NCBI GenBank assembly: GCA_963991145.1
Contig: CAXDOZ010000030.1
Coordinates: 1 to 22,974, forward strand
Reading direction: 5' to 3'
Source of the DNA: CAXDOZ01 sp963991145
GTDB lineage: Bacteria > Bacteroidota > Bacteroidia > Chitinophagales > JABDMM01
DNA length: 22,974 nucleotides
In this document: in pieces, positions 15,091-22,934 of the stretch
Numbering within the stretch: position 1 is the first letter of the stretch
Layout of the letters: every line of letters starts with the position of its first letter
Position numbers and translations under genes: made by a program
The notes under the pieces: model-generated
The model's input: only the letters and a program-made list of their open reading frames with translations
Told to the model about the DNA's origin: nothing
Databases searched by the model: none

Positions 15091-15116
15091 TTGCCTTAGG
15101 CATTTGCCTAAGCCAA
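15091..15116. terminator. Hairpin between the LVIVD lipoprotein gene and the sigma gene
   Basis: CTTAGGC (15095-15101) pairs with GCCTAAG (15106-15112) around an ATTT loop, extended by TTG/CAA across one C-C mismatch. It lies 7 bp after the lipoprotein stop and 56 bp before the sigma start, both on the minus strand. There is no T-tract after the stem on the minus strand, so it may be a weak terminator, an mRNA-end stabiliser or a leader element for the sigma gene. Confidence 0.45.
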
Positions 15117-15122
15117 AATACA

Positions 15123-16442
15123 CTATTGCACGCGTATCTCGCTGAGTTTGTAGACGTTCGAAGGATCTGAATAGTCGTATTGGAATAATCCATCCTCTCC
15201 AATCATCATCAAGACATCATTAAATGGTATTACATCATAGCTCTGTAGGTTCTTGTAGTGATACTCAAGATTGTTTCCTACATCTAATGGGTCATTATTG
15301 TCGAAGATCTTTAGACCATCAGTTCCATCGCAGAGGAATAGAAGATCTGAATCGACACCCAGACCATGAGGGTTGAACATATCAAATGACTTTACAAGAC
15401 TTGGGCTGTAGAGATTACTGATATCAACTACGTCGAGCTGATTCGTGAAGCCCTGACATTCAGTTCCCGAGCGAAGAGTAACATAAGCGTAGTTGCCGTC
15501 TACCACTACAGGGTCACAGCTGTTAATGTGAGCGTAAGTAGAAATATGACTTGGGTTATCGGGATTGGCAATATCCATGATATGCATTCCGTCCATCGCT
15601 CCGATGAATAGGTTTTGTCCGTATGGGAAGATGGTTTCAATTCCCCAACCCAGATAAACAGTGTTTCCTTTAGTAGGATCTGTTGGTGAGGAGATGTCAA
15701 AAACACACATGTCGTGATCCCCAACAATGTACAGCCTGCCTGAAGCTAAAGTGAATCGCGCCATTGAACCGCCCTGGCCGGTGACTGGGTTTACAGCTGT
15801 TAATCCGCTTTCGAGTCCGGTTACTCCATTTGTAGTAACAGGTCTTCCTCCGGTAGTTACATCAGCAACGATTCCACCACCAAAGTCGATCATTGGGTAA
15901 TAAACCTGACCTCCGTCGCAAGGACCATCATAAACCTCAGTGATCAATTCTTCTTCCCAGTCGATGATCACACCGCTATCATTATGTGGAAGGTATCCAT
16001 AGCTTCCCCAGTCGATAAAGACATCTTCTTCCCTTCCGGCTTCAGATGCATTTGCAGGATCAGAAATATCGATCACCACAAGGTCTGTGTAACTATCGGC
16101 ATAAAGGTGATTACCCTGAACAGCCATGTCTACATTTCCCGGAACATTGATAAATGAAACAAAACTTGGATTCGCCGGATCGCTATTATCGATCACGTGG
16201 ATCCCTTCATTTAGCTCATTTATCAGGAGGTAATTCCCGATGATGTAGATTTTTCCGGGATTTTCGAAAGCCCGGGGGGATTCTGAGGCAACGCTGCTGC
16301 GAAGCTCATCGTAACTCATATATACCGGCGTGTAATTCGTGTAGGTATATGTGGTATTGCAGTCATCTTTCGCACAACTGGCAAAAAGAAAACAAATGGA
16401 AAATACGGGCAGAATTTTCGAAATGGTGAACCAGTTTTTCAT
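15123..16442 (-). CDS. LVIVD-repeat lipoprotein
   Basis: A 439-residue surface or periplasmic lipoprotein. The signal peptide ends LFASC with the lipid-bearing Cys at residue 23. The mature part contains repeats of the LVIVD type, each a GNYLYV-like strand followed by LxVIDISDPANP: GIHVIDNSDPANP, LVVIDISDPANA, MCVFDISSPTDP, MHIMDIANPDNP, LDVVDISNLYSP and LKIFDNNDPLD. Such repeats form a beta-propeller. Known members are secreted or choice-of-anchor proteins of unknown function, probably binding proteins. Its ATG shares two bases with the ATG of the divergent small outer-membrane gene (CATG at 16440-16443). Confidence 0.87.
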   Translation of the reverse strand: MKNWFTISKILPVFSICFLFASCAKDDCNTTYTYTNYTPVYMSYDELRSSVASESPRAFENPGKIYIIGNYLLINELNEGIHVIDNSDPANPSFVSFINVPGNVDMAVQGNHLYADSYTDLVVIDISDPANASEAGREEDVFIDWGSYGYLPHNDSGVIIDWEEELITEVYDGPCDGGQVYYPMIDFGGGIVADVTTGGRPVTTNGVTGLESGLTAVNPVTGQGGSMARFTLASGRLYIVGDHDMCVFDISSPTDPTKGNTVYLGWGIETIFPYGQNLFIGAMDGMHIMDIANPDNPSHISTYAHINSCDPVVVDGNYAYVTLRSGTECQGFTNQLDVVDISNLYSPSLVKSFDMFNPHGLGVDSDLLFLCDGTDGLKIFDNNDPLDVGNNLEYHYKNLQSYDVIPFNDVLMMIGEDGLFQYDYSDPSNVYKLSEIRVQ

Positions 16443-17061
16443 GTTTTTAGATTATTTACGGGGATTACGTTTTCCATTTCTAAATCAGTTGCCTCGCACC
16501 CTAAACTTTTTTCTCTTCGCCACTATTTTCGGGGCTTTCAGCCCGATGGATTTAAATGCACAGGAGGGCTACTTCGGTGAAATTCGCACTCAATTCAACA
16601 TAGGTGAGAAATCAGAAGCTGACTTTGAACTCCCTCATGGTTTCTCCATAACTACAGTTCATGGCTATGGCTTTAAGAATTGGTTCGGCCTGGCGGCCGG
16701 ATTGGGAATCTTGCATCAATCAGATGTGGCAAGGACATTTTCACCCTTCTTCTTTCAGGCTTCTACAGCGCCAATCAAAAAGACTGTTTCGCCATATGGC
16801 GCTATTGATATTGGCTATTCATATCAATGGCAGAAAAGCAATTGGGATCCAAGCAGAACGGAGAAAGGTGGATTGTATCTGAATCCTGCCGTAGGTATAA
16901 GAATAGGTCAAACAAGTGGCATGAATGGAATAATCTCAATTGGTTATTTATACCAGCAATCTTCTACAGTTTTTGATTTCTCATGGAATGGGCAGGTAAA
17001 CAAAACTGTCCAGAAACACACTTTCAGAAGAATCACTTTTAGTACCAGCTTCAGATTTTAA
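16441..17061 (+). CDS. Small outer-membrane beta-barrel-like protein
   Basis: A 206-residue exported protein with a signal-like N-terminus (LNFFLFATIFGAFSPMDLNAQ, cut near residue 40) and a body of alternating strands (FSITTVHGYGFKNWFGLAAGLG, SPYGAIDIGYSYQW, YLNPAVGIRIGQ), ending FRRITFSTSFRF with a terminal Phe, as is usual for barrels assembled by BamA. I chose the ATG at 16441, the first ATG of this frame that does not run deep into the divergent gene. A TTG near 16489 would give a shorter and more normal signal peptide and cannot be excluded. The function is unknown. Divergent from the LVIVD lipoprotein gene, with which it may share regulation. Confidence 0.65.
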   Translation: MFLDYLRGLRFPFLNQLPRTLNFFLFATIFGAFSPMDLNAQEGYFGEIRTQFNIGEKSEADFELPHGFSITTVHGYGFKNWFGLAAGLGILHQSDVARTFSPFFFQASTAPIKKTVSPYGAIDIGYSYQWQKSNWDPSRTEKGGLYLNPAVGIRIGQTSGMNGIISIGYLYQQSSTVFDFSWNGQVNKTVQKHTFRRITFSTSFRF

Positions 17062-17169
17062 GTTGTAGCAAATTATAAGCAGGCCGACAATAACTGTTTA
17101 AGCATGTAAGGAATATCGCCATGTGCTGTCAAACTTTTAGTTCATATTTGTTTGATACAACACAACCAA

Positions 17170-18072
17170 ATGGCTTACTTAAGACTACTTGCCCTACTAC
17201 TAATTGTTTCCCCTCTCTTTTCCAATGCTCAAAGTGCCTGGACTCAAAAAGAAAATGGCCACTATATGCAATTGGGTTGGAGCGTTTTCCCGAACTACTC
17301 TGAGTATAAGCGTCGCGGCGGAAATGACTTCATTATGCCAAGAACGGTTTTGGAACAGACCTTTCAGTTTTACGGCGAATATGGGATCAAGGATCGATTG
17401 ACTTTGATCTACGATCTACCGGTTAAGCAAACGCATATCGGAAATTTCGTAGAGGAATATGAAGGCGGAGCGATCAATAAGGCAGGTACTAAGGTTGGCC
17501 TTGGAAACGTAGGTCTTGGAGTTAGAGGATTGGTATACGACGATATTTTCAATCTATCGATAGATGCGCATGTACGCGCCCCAACCGCAATGTATGATGA
17601 TAGCCTTGGTGTTCGAACAGGCTATGATGCATGGCAGTTCTATCCGATCATGACCTTTGGTAAAGGACTTAAGAACTTCTATGTGCAGATGTACTTCGGA
17701 GGCCTTTTCATGACCAACAGCTATACGCACAGCATCATGACAGGTATCAATCTTGGTTATGCCATTAAAGGACGAGTATGGATCATTGGTTTCCTTGACG
17801 GAAAGATCTCAATGAGAAATGGAAACCGAGTTGATCCCGATAACAACCTACTTACAGGACTTTATCTAAATGATCAGGAATACATTGCTTACGGAGGTAA
17901 GATCATTGCTGAGATCATTAAGGATAAGTTTGGAATGAACCTCGCGGTTGGAGCCGGAGACGGTAATGCCGTTCCTAAGCAATTCTCTTTGAATCTGGGT
18001 CTTTATCTCAAGTGGAAAGGAGGATCGAAAGGTGAGAGTTCAAACCCTGTAGATGGCACGCAAGCCAACTAA
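17170..18072 (+). CDS. Outer-membrane beta-barrel protein
   Basis: A 300-residue exported protein with a clear Sec signal peptide (MAYLRLLALLLIVSPLFSNA, cut before QSAWTQ). The mature protein is rich in Gly, Tyr and amphipathic strands such as LTLIYDLPV, GLGNVGLGVRGLVYDD, NFYVQMYFGGLFMTNSYT, FGMNLAVGAGDG and FSLNLGLYLKW, as in uncharacterised Bacteroidota outer-membrane porin-like proteins. It is charged at the C-terminus beyond the last strand. I chose the ATG at 17170; an upstream TTG (17152) would add six residues that do not belong to a signal peptide. Its end overlaps the TonB-domain gene by 20 bp. No substrate is evident. Confidence 0.75.
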   Translation: MAYLRLLALLLIVSPLFSNAQSAWTQKENGHYMQLGWSVFPNYSEYKRRGGNDFIMPRTVLEQTFQFYGEYGIKDRLTLIYDLPVKQTHIGNFVEEYEGGAINKAGTKVGLGNVGLGVRGLVYDDIFNLSIDAHVRAPTAMYDDSLGVRTGYDAWQFYPIMTFGKGLKNFYVQMYFGGLFMTNSYTHSIMTGINLGYAIKGRVWIIGFLDGKISMRNGNRVDPDNNLLTGLYLNDQEYIAYGGKIIAEIIKDKFGMNLAVGAGDGNAVPKQFSLNLGLYLKWKGGSKGESSNPVDGTQAN

Positions 18073-18493
18073 GCCTGAGAGCTTCATAGAAAGAACCCAG
18101 TATCCCGGAGGGAATAAAGCCATGGCGGCCTTTATTCGCTCAAATCTTAAATACCCTTCGAGAGCCCTTGAGGCAAAAATTCAGGGCAGGGTAGCAGTCG
18201 ACATAGATATCGATAAGAATGGCAAGGTCCAAAAGGCCAAAATCAGGTCAGGTCTGGGACACGGATGCGATGAAGAGGCGCTGAGAGTGGCTAAATTGCT
18301 TAAATTCCTTCCTACAAAGAACAAGAAGTTAAGGGTGGTTTTCCATAAGACCATTTACGTTAATTTCGCACTGCCCAAGCCGGTCCAGATGAGCTACAAC
18401 TATCAGGTGTCTTCCAACAAACAATCCAATTCTAAACAGAATCAGGGTTCCGGCAGTTACAGTTACAGTATCAAAATTCGCAAAGACCAATAG
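18053..18493 (+). CDS. TonB C-terminal-domain protein without membrane anchor
   Basis: A 146-residue protein. Residues about 15-108 match the TonB C-terminal fold: YPGGNKAMAAFIRSNLKYP, then ALEAKIQGRVAVDIDIDKNGKV, and GCDEEALRVAKLLKFLP. This domain normally contacts the TonB box of outer-membrane receptors at the end of an inner-membrane-anchored, proline-rich arm. Here there is no transmembrane helix, no signal peptide and no Pro-rich linker. The C-terminus (110-146) is Ser/Asn/Gln-rich. It overlaps the outer-membrane gene by 20 bp and the next gene by one base (TAGTG), so the three are co-translated. Its function without an anchor is unclear. Confidence 0.8.
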   Translation: MARKPTKPESFIERTQYPGGNKAMAAFIRSNLKYPSRALEAKIQGRVAVDIDIDKNGKVQKAKIRSGLGHGCDEEALRVAKLLKFLPTKNKKLRVVFHKTIYVNFALPKPVQMSYNYQVSSNKQSNSKQNQGSGSYSYSIKIRKDQ

Positions 18494-20040
18494 TGAAAAA
18501 CGTAACCAAAGGTCTTTTTAAGCGTATGAGAATGAATGAGGTATACTCCTCTTCACCAATACTGTTTGCTGTGCTGGGATTTTTGCTAAATATTCTATTG
18601 CTTGGTTCTGCTGCTGGTAGTAGTCCTGCCTATGCTGAAACTCAGGTAGATTGGAGCCCGATCATGAATAAGGCTGCGGGTTACGAGCCTTATTTCCTCG
18701 ATCAGGGGAATGAAGGATATGCCATCATTAATGGTGGTTCACAGATCGAGCTTAGCTTTTACAATTCCAGTTTCAATACCAATTCTACCGTTAAGGTTGA
18801 TTGGCAGCCAGATGGAAATATTGAAATTCTTTACGCTGAAGAATCGGCACAGGGTTTTGTAATTCTGGCTGAGTCATATTCTAAAACAGAGCTAAGTCTG
18901 AATGCATATGTGATCAAACTTGACTCGAAAGGACAGTTGATCAGCAGCCCTGAGCAGATCTTAAATGCTGCAAACATCAAGAAGAAGGATGCAACATGTC
19001 TGGTAAAGGCTTCTACAGATAGCACCTATTGGTTGATCAGCCCAAATCCTACCGGAAAGTACACTTCAATCCCAACTGTAGTTCTTAACTCGGATTTTGA
19101 GGTAGATAAGAGTCCTTCCTTAGATCTTAAGAATTCAGGATTCGCAAATTATCGCCAGCTTTCAATTGACAATTACGGTTCCATCTATGCGATGAGCTGT
19201 TTAGACAAGCCAAAGGGCAAAAGAAACCCTGGAGTTCCTGCACAGGAATTTCATTTGAGCATATTCAAGAATGACGGCAGCAATGCTACTCATCTTTTCG
19301 AATTACATCCACCTTACGGAAATGTCGAAGCATCAACATTGTCAATTATCCCGCGAGGAGATGGCAAAGTTGAATGCTCAGGTCTTTATGCCGGGGTTGG
19401 ATATCCGGGCCAGGAGGTGAAAGGCGTTTTCTTCAGTCGCATGAACATGGAGACGGGAGAGCTTGAAGAAGAGAACATCATGGCGATCGATCAGAATTTC
19501 TTCAGACGATATATGCCAAACCTGAATTACCTCTCAGGAATTCAACTTCACAAGTTTGAGATCAAGAACTTCACCGTTGATGCAAATGGTGGTTACATTC
19601 TTGCCGCAGAGTACATTCCAACCAGAAGTATCAATATTCCGGTCATGGAGATCATTTCAAAAGCAGAGTTTGAAGTGAAGCCCGAGGCGATCTTCGTGTT
19701 CCGATTTGATGGTTCAGGAATCGTTTCATGGTCGCACTGGATCGACCGTCGCCAGGAGTATATCAATAATTACAACTACAAATCATTCAGCATGGCTGTT
19801 GGACCCAATGGCGTAAGGCTTTGTTACTCATATCAGGGCAATAGCTATAACGTTGCCAATGGCGAATTGCGAATGGTAACGCTAACCCTTGATGGAAACA
19901 AATACATGCAGGTGATCGATCCTGTGGATGGTAACAAGGTTAGATTGTGCCCGGCAAATTGCGCTCAATCAGGAGGAAAAATGTTCCTCTATGGCGAGCA
20001 AAGCAGCTCATGCAGAGTAGCTGCAATAGATATTCCCTAA
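18493..20040 (+). CDS. Secreted protein of unknown function, probable beta-propeller
   Basis: A 515-residue protein starting at a GTG that overlaps the preceding stop; ATG codons 11 and 13 codons downstream are possible alternative starts. Hydrophobic segment 22-44 and AYA before ETQ mark a signal peptide with an unusually long N-terminal part. The mature region has repeated strand-turn units (for example YRQLSIDNYGSIYAM, FTVDANGGYILAAEYIP, AIFVFRFDGSGIVSWSHW), which suggests a propeller. It resembles the product at 20899-22422 in length and in the late F-x-x-x-x-G-x-x-x-WSH motif, so the two are probably paralogues. It is the last gene of the 17170-20040 set; its TAA stop overlaps the yaaA stop by 4 bp. 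Confidence 0.7.
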   Translation: MKNVTKGLFKRMRMNEVYSSSPILFAVLGFLLNILLLGSAAGSSPAYAETQVDWSPIMNKAAGYEPYFLDQGNEGYAIINGGSQIELSFYNSSFNTNSTVKVDWQPDGNIEILYAEESAQGFVILAESYSKTELSLNAYVIKLDSKGQLISSPEQILNAANIKKKDATCLVKASTDSTYWLISPNPTGKYTSIPTVVLNSDFEVDKSPSLDLKNSGFANYRQLSIDNYGSIYAMSCLDKPKGKRNPGVPAQEFHLSIFKNDGSNATHLFELHPPYGNVEASTLSIIPRGDGKVECSGLYAGVGYPGQEVKGVFFSRMNMETGELEEENIMAIDQNFFRRYMPNLNYLSGIQLHKFEIKNFTVDANGGYILAAEYIPTRSINIPVMEIISKAEFEVKPEAIFVFRFDGSGIVSWSHWIDRRQEYINNYNYKSFSMAVGPNGVRLCYSYQGNSYNVANGELRMVTLTLDGNKYMQVIDPVDGNKVRLCPANCAQSGGKMFLYGEQSSSCRVAAIDIP

Positions 20041-20810
20041 TCCTGTCTTCTGGTAAATACCGGTTTTTCATCGGTACTTAATTCCTCATTGAAGCTGTAA
20101 CCTTCAAGGTTGAACTCTTTTAGCCCTTCGGGCGAATTCACCCTTTCCTCAACGATATATCGAGTCATAAATCCCCTGGCTTTCTTTAGGAAGAATTGTA
20201 TTGGCTTATAGCGGTCGGTTTTCCAATCCAGGAAGTCTGGAGTGATGACCGGGACATTCAACTTCTTTTGGTTCACAGCTCCAAAGTATTCTCCTGAAGC
20301 GAGATTGATCAGATACTCTGAACCGGAGGCCTCAACGGCCTGATTGAGTTCTTCTGCAATTGAATCACCCCAGAAGTCGTACAGGTTTTTCTTTCTCCTT
20401 ACAGGCAACTGAGTTCCCATCTCCAAACGATAAGGCTGCATCAGATCTAAAGGCTTTAGAATGCCATATAAGCCAGAGAGAATACGCACGTGATCCTGAG
20501 CAAAGGACAGATCTTCTTCCCCAAAATCCTCGGCCTGTAGGCCAATGTATACGTCACCCTGAAATGCCAGCAGAGCTTGTTTTGAATTTGATGGTTGATG
20601 ATCAGGACTCCAGTTTTCGTAGCGCTCTTTATTCAAGCTCACGAGGTCCTTTGAGATATTCATTAGTTCTCCAAGCTTCTTTCCCGAGGTCTTTCTGAGC
20701 TTATTGATAAGGAGCTCGGAACGGTCCACAAAGTCGGGCTGACTATAGGTCTCGGTTCCTGCAGGAGATTCGAAATTGAGTCTTTTGGCTGGAGATAAAA
20801 TGGTGATCAT
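20037..20810 (-). CDS. yaaA: YaaA family peroxide-stress protein
   Basis: A 257-residue cytoplasmic protein of normal length for the YaaA (formerly DUF328) family. It begins MITILSPAKRLNFESP and carries the conserved cores LLAFQGDVYIGLQAEDF, HVRILSGLYGILKPLDLMQPYRLEMGT, LYDFWGD and LINLASGEYFGAV. E. coli YaaA lowers free iron during hydrogen peroxide stress and so limits damage to DNA and proteins; the fold contains a DNA-binding surface. I chose the ATG at 20810; the longer frame to 20870 adds 20 non-family residues and runs into the divergent intergenic region. It lies between two related secreted-protein genes and runs opposite to both. Confidence 0.92.
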   Translation of the reverse strand: MITILSPAKRLNFESPAGTETYSQPDFVDRSELLINKLRKTSGKKLGELMNISKDLVSLNKERYENWSPDHQPSNSKQALLAFQGDVYIGLQAEDFGEEDLSFAQDHVRILSGLYGILKPLDLMQPYRLEMGTQLPVRRKKNLYDFWGDSIAEELNQAVEASGSEYLINLASGEYFGAVNQKKLNVPVITPDFLDWKTDRYKPIQFFLKKARGFMTRYIVEERVNSPEGLKEFNLEGYSFNEELSTDEKPVFTRRQD

Positions 20811-20898
20811 GGACTGGAATTTGTATCCAAACGCAAGATAAGCAGCTAGGTTTAAAAGCTTTTCAGTCAATCATAACATTGCGACTTATATTTATACA

Positions 20899-22422
20899 AT
20901 GCAGTTCGTTCGCACATTGCAATTTTTGAGTTTCATTCTGATTCTCATTTCTACGCAGGATCTTTTTTCTCAGGAGAGATTTAGTAAGAAATACAAAATA
21001 GGAGGGGTGCTTCTCGAAGAGACAAGGACCGGTCAATTGTCGGTGCTTGAGCTGGGTGTCAAGGAGAGTTATCTCAGGGTAATAGAGCCCGATCTGATTA
21101 CAGAAAGAACCGTCCCGCTAAAGGTCTTTACCGCCAGTAAATCCAGACCATATGGCTATGCTCCTGTTCTTTCTTTCTACCCCGATTCAATAAAGTCTTT
21201 TCTGATCAGAGGATATCAGGATACAGAAGACATCTGGCAATTGAGAATGAACACGGGAGCAGAGATCCCTTCATTCATGTCCAACTACAATTTTGCAGTG
21301 GCCAATCCGCGATTGTATACAAATTACCAGGCGGAGGTAAATAGCGACCCACTTTACAATTTCCAGTACACGACCTCTAAATGTGTGCTGAGTTCCGATA
21401 GCAATTTTATCCTTGTTTCTCACAAATCTGAGGAAGGTCTGGCTCAGCACCCTTACACGCTAAAGGTTTTTGATAAAGCTTTCAATGAACTGGCAAGCCA
21501 CATGCTGAATTTTCAACCCCTGATCAGTAATAAGAATGCCAGGATATTGGATCTAAGAGGAGACTCAGAGGGTGGTGCATATGTGCTTGTAATGCAGGAA
21601 CTCAGTGAGAAGGAAAGTAACAGCGGCTTTAGGGAGCGTTCTATGTTCCTTTATTATTTGGGATTGAATGGAGAGAAAAGCACTTACAAGATTCCATTTC
21701 AAATCGATAAGATCCCTTATGATGCAAATTTCATTTCATTTGATTCCGATCAAATTTTAATTGCCGGAGTCTATATGGAAAGTTTTATTTCTGGTTTGAG
21801 TCCTGCCGGCTATTACCTGTATAGAGCAGATCTCATTGATAAAGCCAGTTCCAAACTATATAGCTATCCCTTTTCAAATAACCTGTACGGCGATCTTGAA
21901 CTGAACGGCACAAAGGGACTGGAGAGGAAAGGGCAGGGAGTTTTCTTACAGGATCATTTTATGATCAATGATGGAGAGGATGTTATTTTATTTTACTCTG
22001 CGATTGAAGAAGGTTTTTCTTCAACCTCTGTAAGGTCATTAGACTTCCTAAAGAATAATGGCTGCCTTTTGATTTGTTTTAATTTGGAGAATGGAAAAGA
22101 GAACTGGTCTCATGCTTCACCAAAAGTAAAACCGGTTTATGAAACTGCCAGCCAGAGCTTTGATGCAGCTATTTTAGATGGAGCCAGAATTTTGATTTTC
22201 ACCAATAGGAAGAATCCTTCAGCTAAGCATCAGGCCGTTTATCGGGTCATAGATATTGAAACCGGAGAGGAATCTGACTTCAAGCCTGTCTTTAGCTCTC
22301 CCCAATATTTTTACTACACAAACGAGATCTTCAAAAGCAAGCTCAGCGGGGATTTGATCGGCAAGATCAAAGCTGGTGACGATTGGAAGTTCTTTAGGCT
22401 TAATATTGGTAATCTAAAGTAA
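20899..22422 (+). CDS. Secreted protein of unknown function, apparent paralogue of 18493-20040
   Basis: A 507-residue exported protein with a Sec signal peptide (MQFVRTLQFLSFILILISTQ, cut before QERF near residue 25). The mature part contains strand-turn repeats (LSVLELGVKESYLRVI, FILVSHKSEEG, YTLKVFDKAFNELA, GGAYVLVMQEL, LLICFNLENGKENWSHASP) that suggest a beta-propeller. The order of motifs, including the late WSH, resembles that of the 515-residue protein upstream of yaaA; similarity is low but extends along the protein. It lies 88 bp from the yaaA start and abuts the convergent DUF1801 gene with no gap between the stop codons. I do not recognise a named family. Confidence 0.7.
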   Translation: MQFVRTLQFLSFILILISTQDLFSQERFSKKYKIGGVLLEETRTGQLSVLELGVKESYLRVIEPDLITERTVPLKVFTASKSRPYGYAPVLSFYPDSIKSFLIRGYQDTEDIWQLRMNTGAEIPSFMSNYNFAVANPRLYTNYQAEVNSDPLYNFQYTTSKCVLSSDSNFILVSHKSEEGLAQHPYTLKVFDKAFNELASHMLNFQPLISNKNARILDLRGDSEGGAYVLVMQELSEKESNSGFRERSMFLYYLGLNGEKSTYKIPFQIDKIPYDANFISFDSDQILIAGVYMESFISGLSPAGYYLYRADLIDKASSKLYSYPFSNNLYGDLELNGTKGLERKGQGVFLQDHFMINDGEDVILFYSAIEEGFSSTSVRSLDFLKNNGCLLICFNLENGKENWSHASPKVKPVYETASQSFDAAILDGARILIFTNRKNPSAKHQAVYRVIDIETGEESDFKPVFSSPQYFYYTNEIFKSKLSGDLIGKIKAGDDWKFFRLNIGNLK

Positions 22423-22779
22423 TCATCGACTTTTCCCCTCCACATCCTGATGCTCCATTGCGATGGCCATCATTGTTACCACCTTTTCCATAGTTTCATC
22501 ACTGAGGTCGCGGATCACTAGAGTGCTTACCATTTTTCTACCACGGTCTTCCAGCATGCCCGCAGGATCGTCGAGCTTCTTTCCCTGTAAAAAGGTGAGA
22601 TCGACCGAGCCATCTTTCCTGAGATTTAAATAACAAAGCCAGATCCTGTAATCGTAAAAAGGAATTCCATACCTGATCTTACATCGGATATTGGGGAAGG
22701 TCAGAAGCAATTGATGCACCTGACTTACAATTCGCTTGTAGGGTTCCTCTAGATCGAAAATGTAAACTTCGGGGTTCAT
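22423..22779 (-). CDS. DUF1801 (YdhG-like) family protein
   Basis: A 118-residue soluble protein with the DUF1801 pattern: helices at the start, then CKIRYGIPFYDYRIWLCYLN, LTFLQGKKLDDPAGMLED and a final stretch VSTLVIRDLSDETM. The family is related to the frataxin-like YdhG fold and is of unknown function; the fold is known only from structural genomics. It is monocistronic in this window. Its TGA stop directly abuts the stop of the upstream convergent gene, and a hairpin terminator lies before its start on the opposite side. Confidence 0.85.
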   Translation of the reverse strand: MNPEVYIFDLEEPYKRIVSQVHQLLLTFPNIRCKIRYGIPFYDYRIWLCYLNLRKDGSVDLTFLQGKKLDDPAGMLEDRGRKMVSTLVIRDLSDETMEKVVTMMAIAMEHQDVEGKSR

Positions 22780-22795
22780 GCTTTTGCAAAATAAA

Positions 22796-22821
22796 AAAGC
22801 CGCATCAAATGATACGGCTTT
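22796..22821. terminator. Rho-independent terminator for the gene entering from the right
   Basis: AAAGCCG (22796-22802) pairs with CGGCTTT (22815-22821), and ATC/GAT continues the stem around an AAAT loop across a C-A mismatch. On the minus strand the stem is followed by an A/T-rich run (TTTTTTATTTTGC), the expected T-tract. It lies 21 bp after the stop of the partial gene at 22843 and 17 bp before the DUF1801 start, so it ends that transcript. Confidence 0.8.
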
Positions 22822-22842
22822 CCTTTATTGGACATGCGGAAT

Positions 22843-22932
22843 TTAATGTTTACTGGCAGCTTCTCTCTTCGCTTTCCCCTCTTCAAACTTTACTAACTGC
22901 TCCTCTGTCAAAACCTCGATGATCTCAGCTTC
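22843..22932 (-). CDS. C-terminal end of a gene cut by the end of the sequence
   Basis: The minus strand has an open frame from 22932 to a TAA at 22843-22845, giving 29 residues with EVLTEEQLVKFEEGKAKRE. The L-T-x-x-Q pattern followed by a charged helix resembles the C-termini of Spy/CpxP-like (LTXXQ) periplasmic proteins, but 29 residues are too few to be sure. The hairpin that follows the stop supports a real gene end. The rest lies beyond the true end of genomic sequence at about 22934. Confidence 0.5.
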   Translation of the reverse strand, partial: EAEIIEVLTEEQLVKFEEGKAKREAASKH

Positions 22933-22934
22933 GA

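Noticed and set aside
20811..20898. A TATATTTA box before the secreted-protein gene as a promoter
   Set aside because: It matches the -7 consensus at seven of eight positions, but would leave a leader of only about five bases and lacks a -33 element at the right distance.
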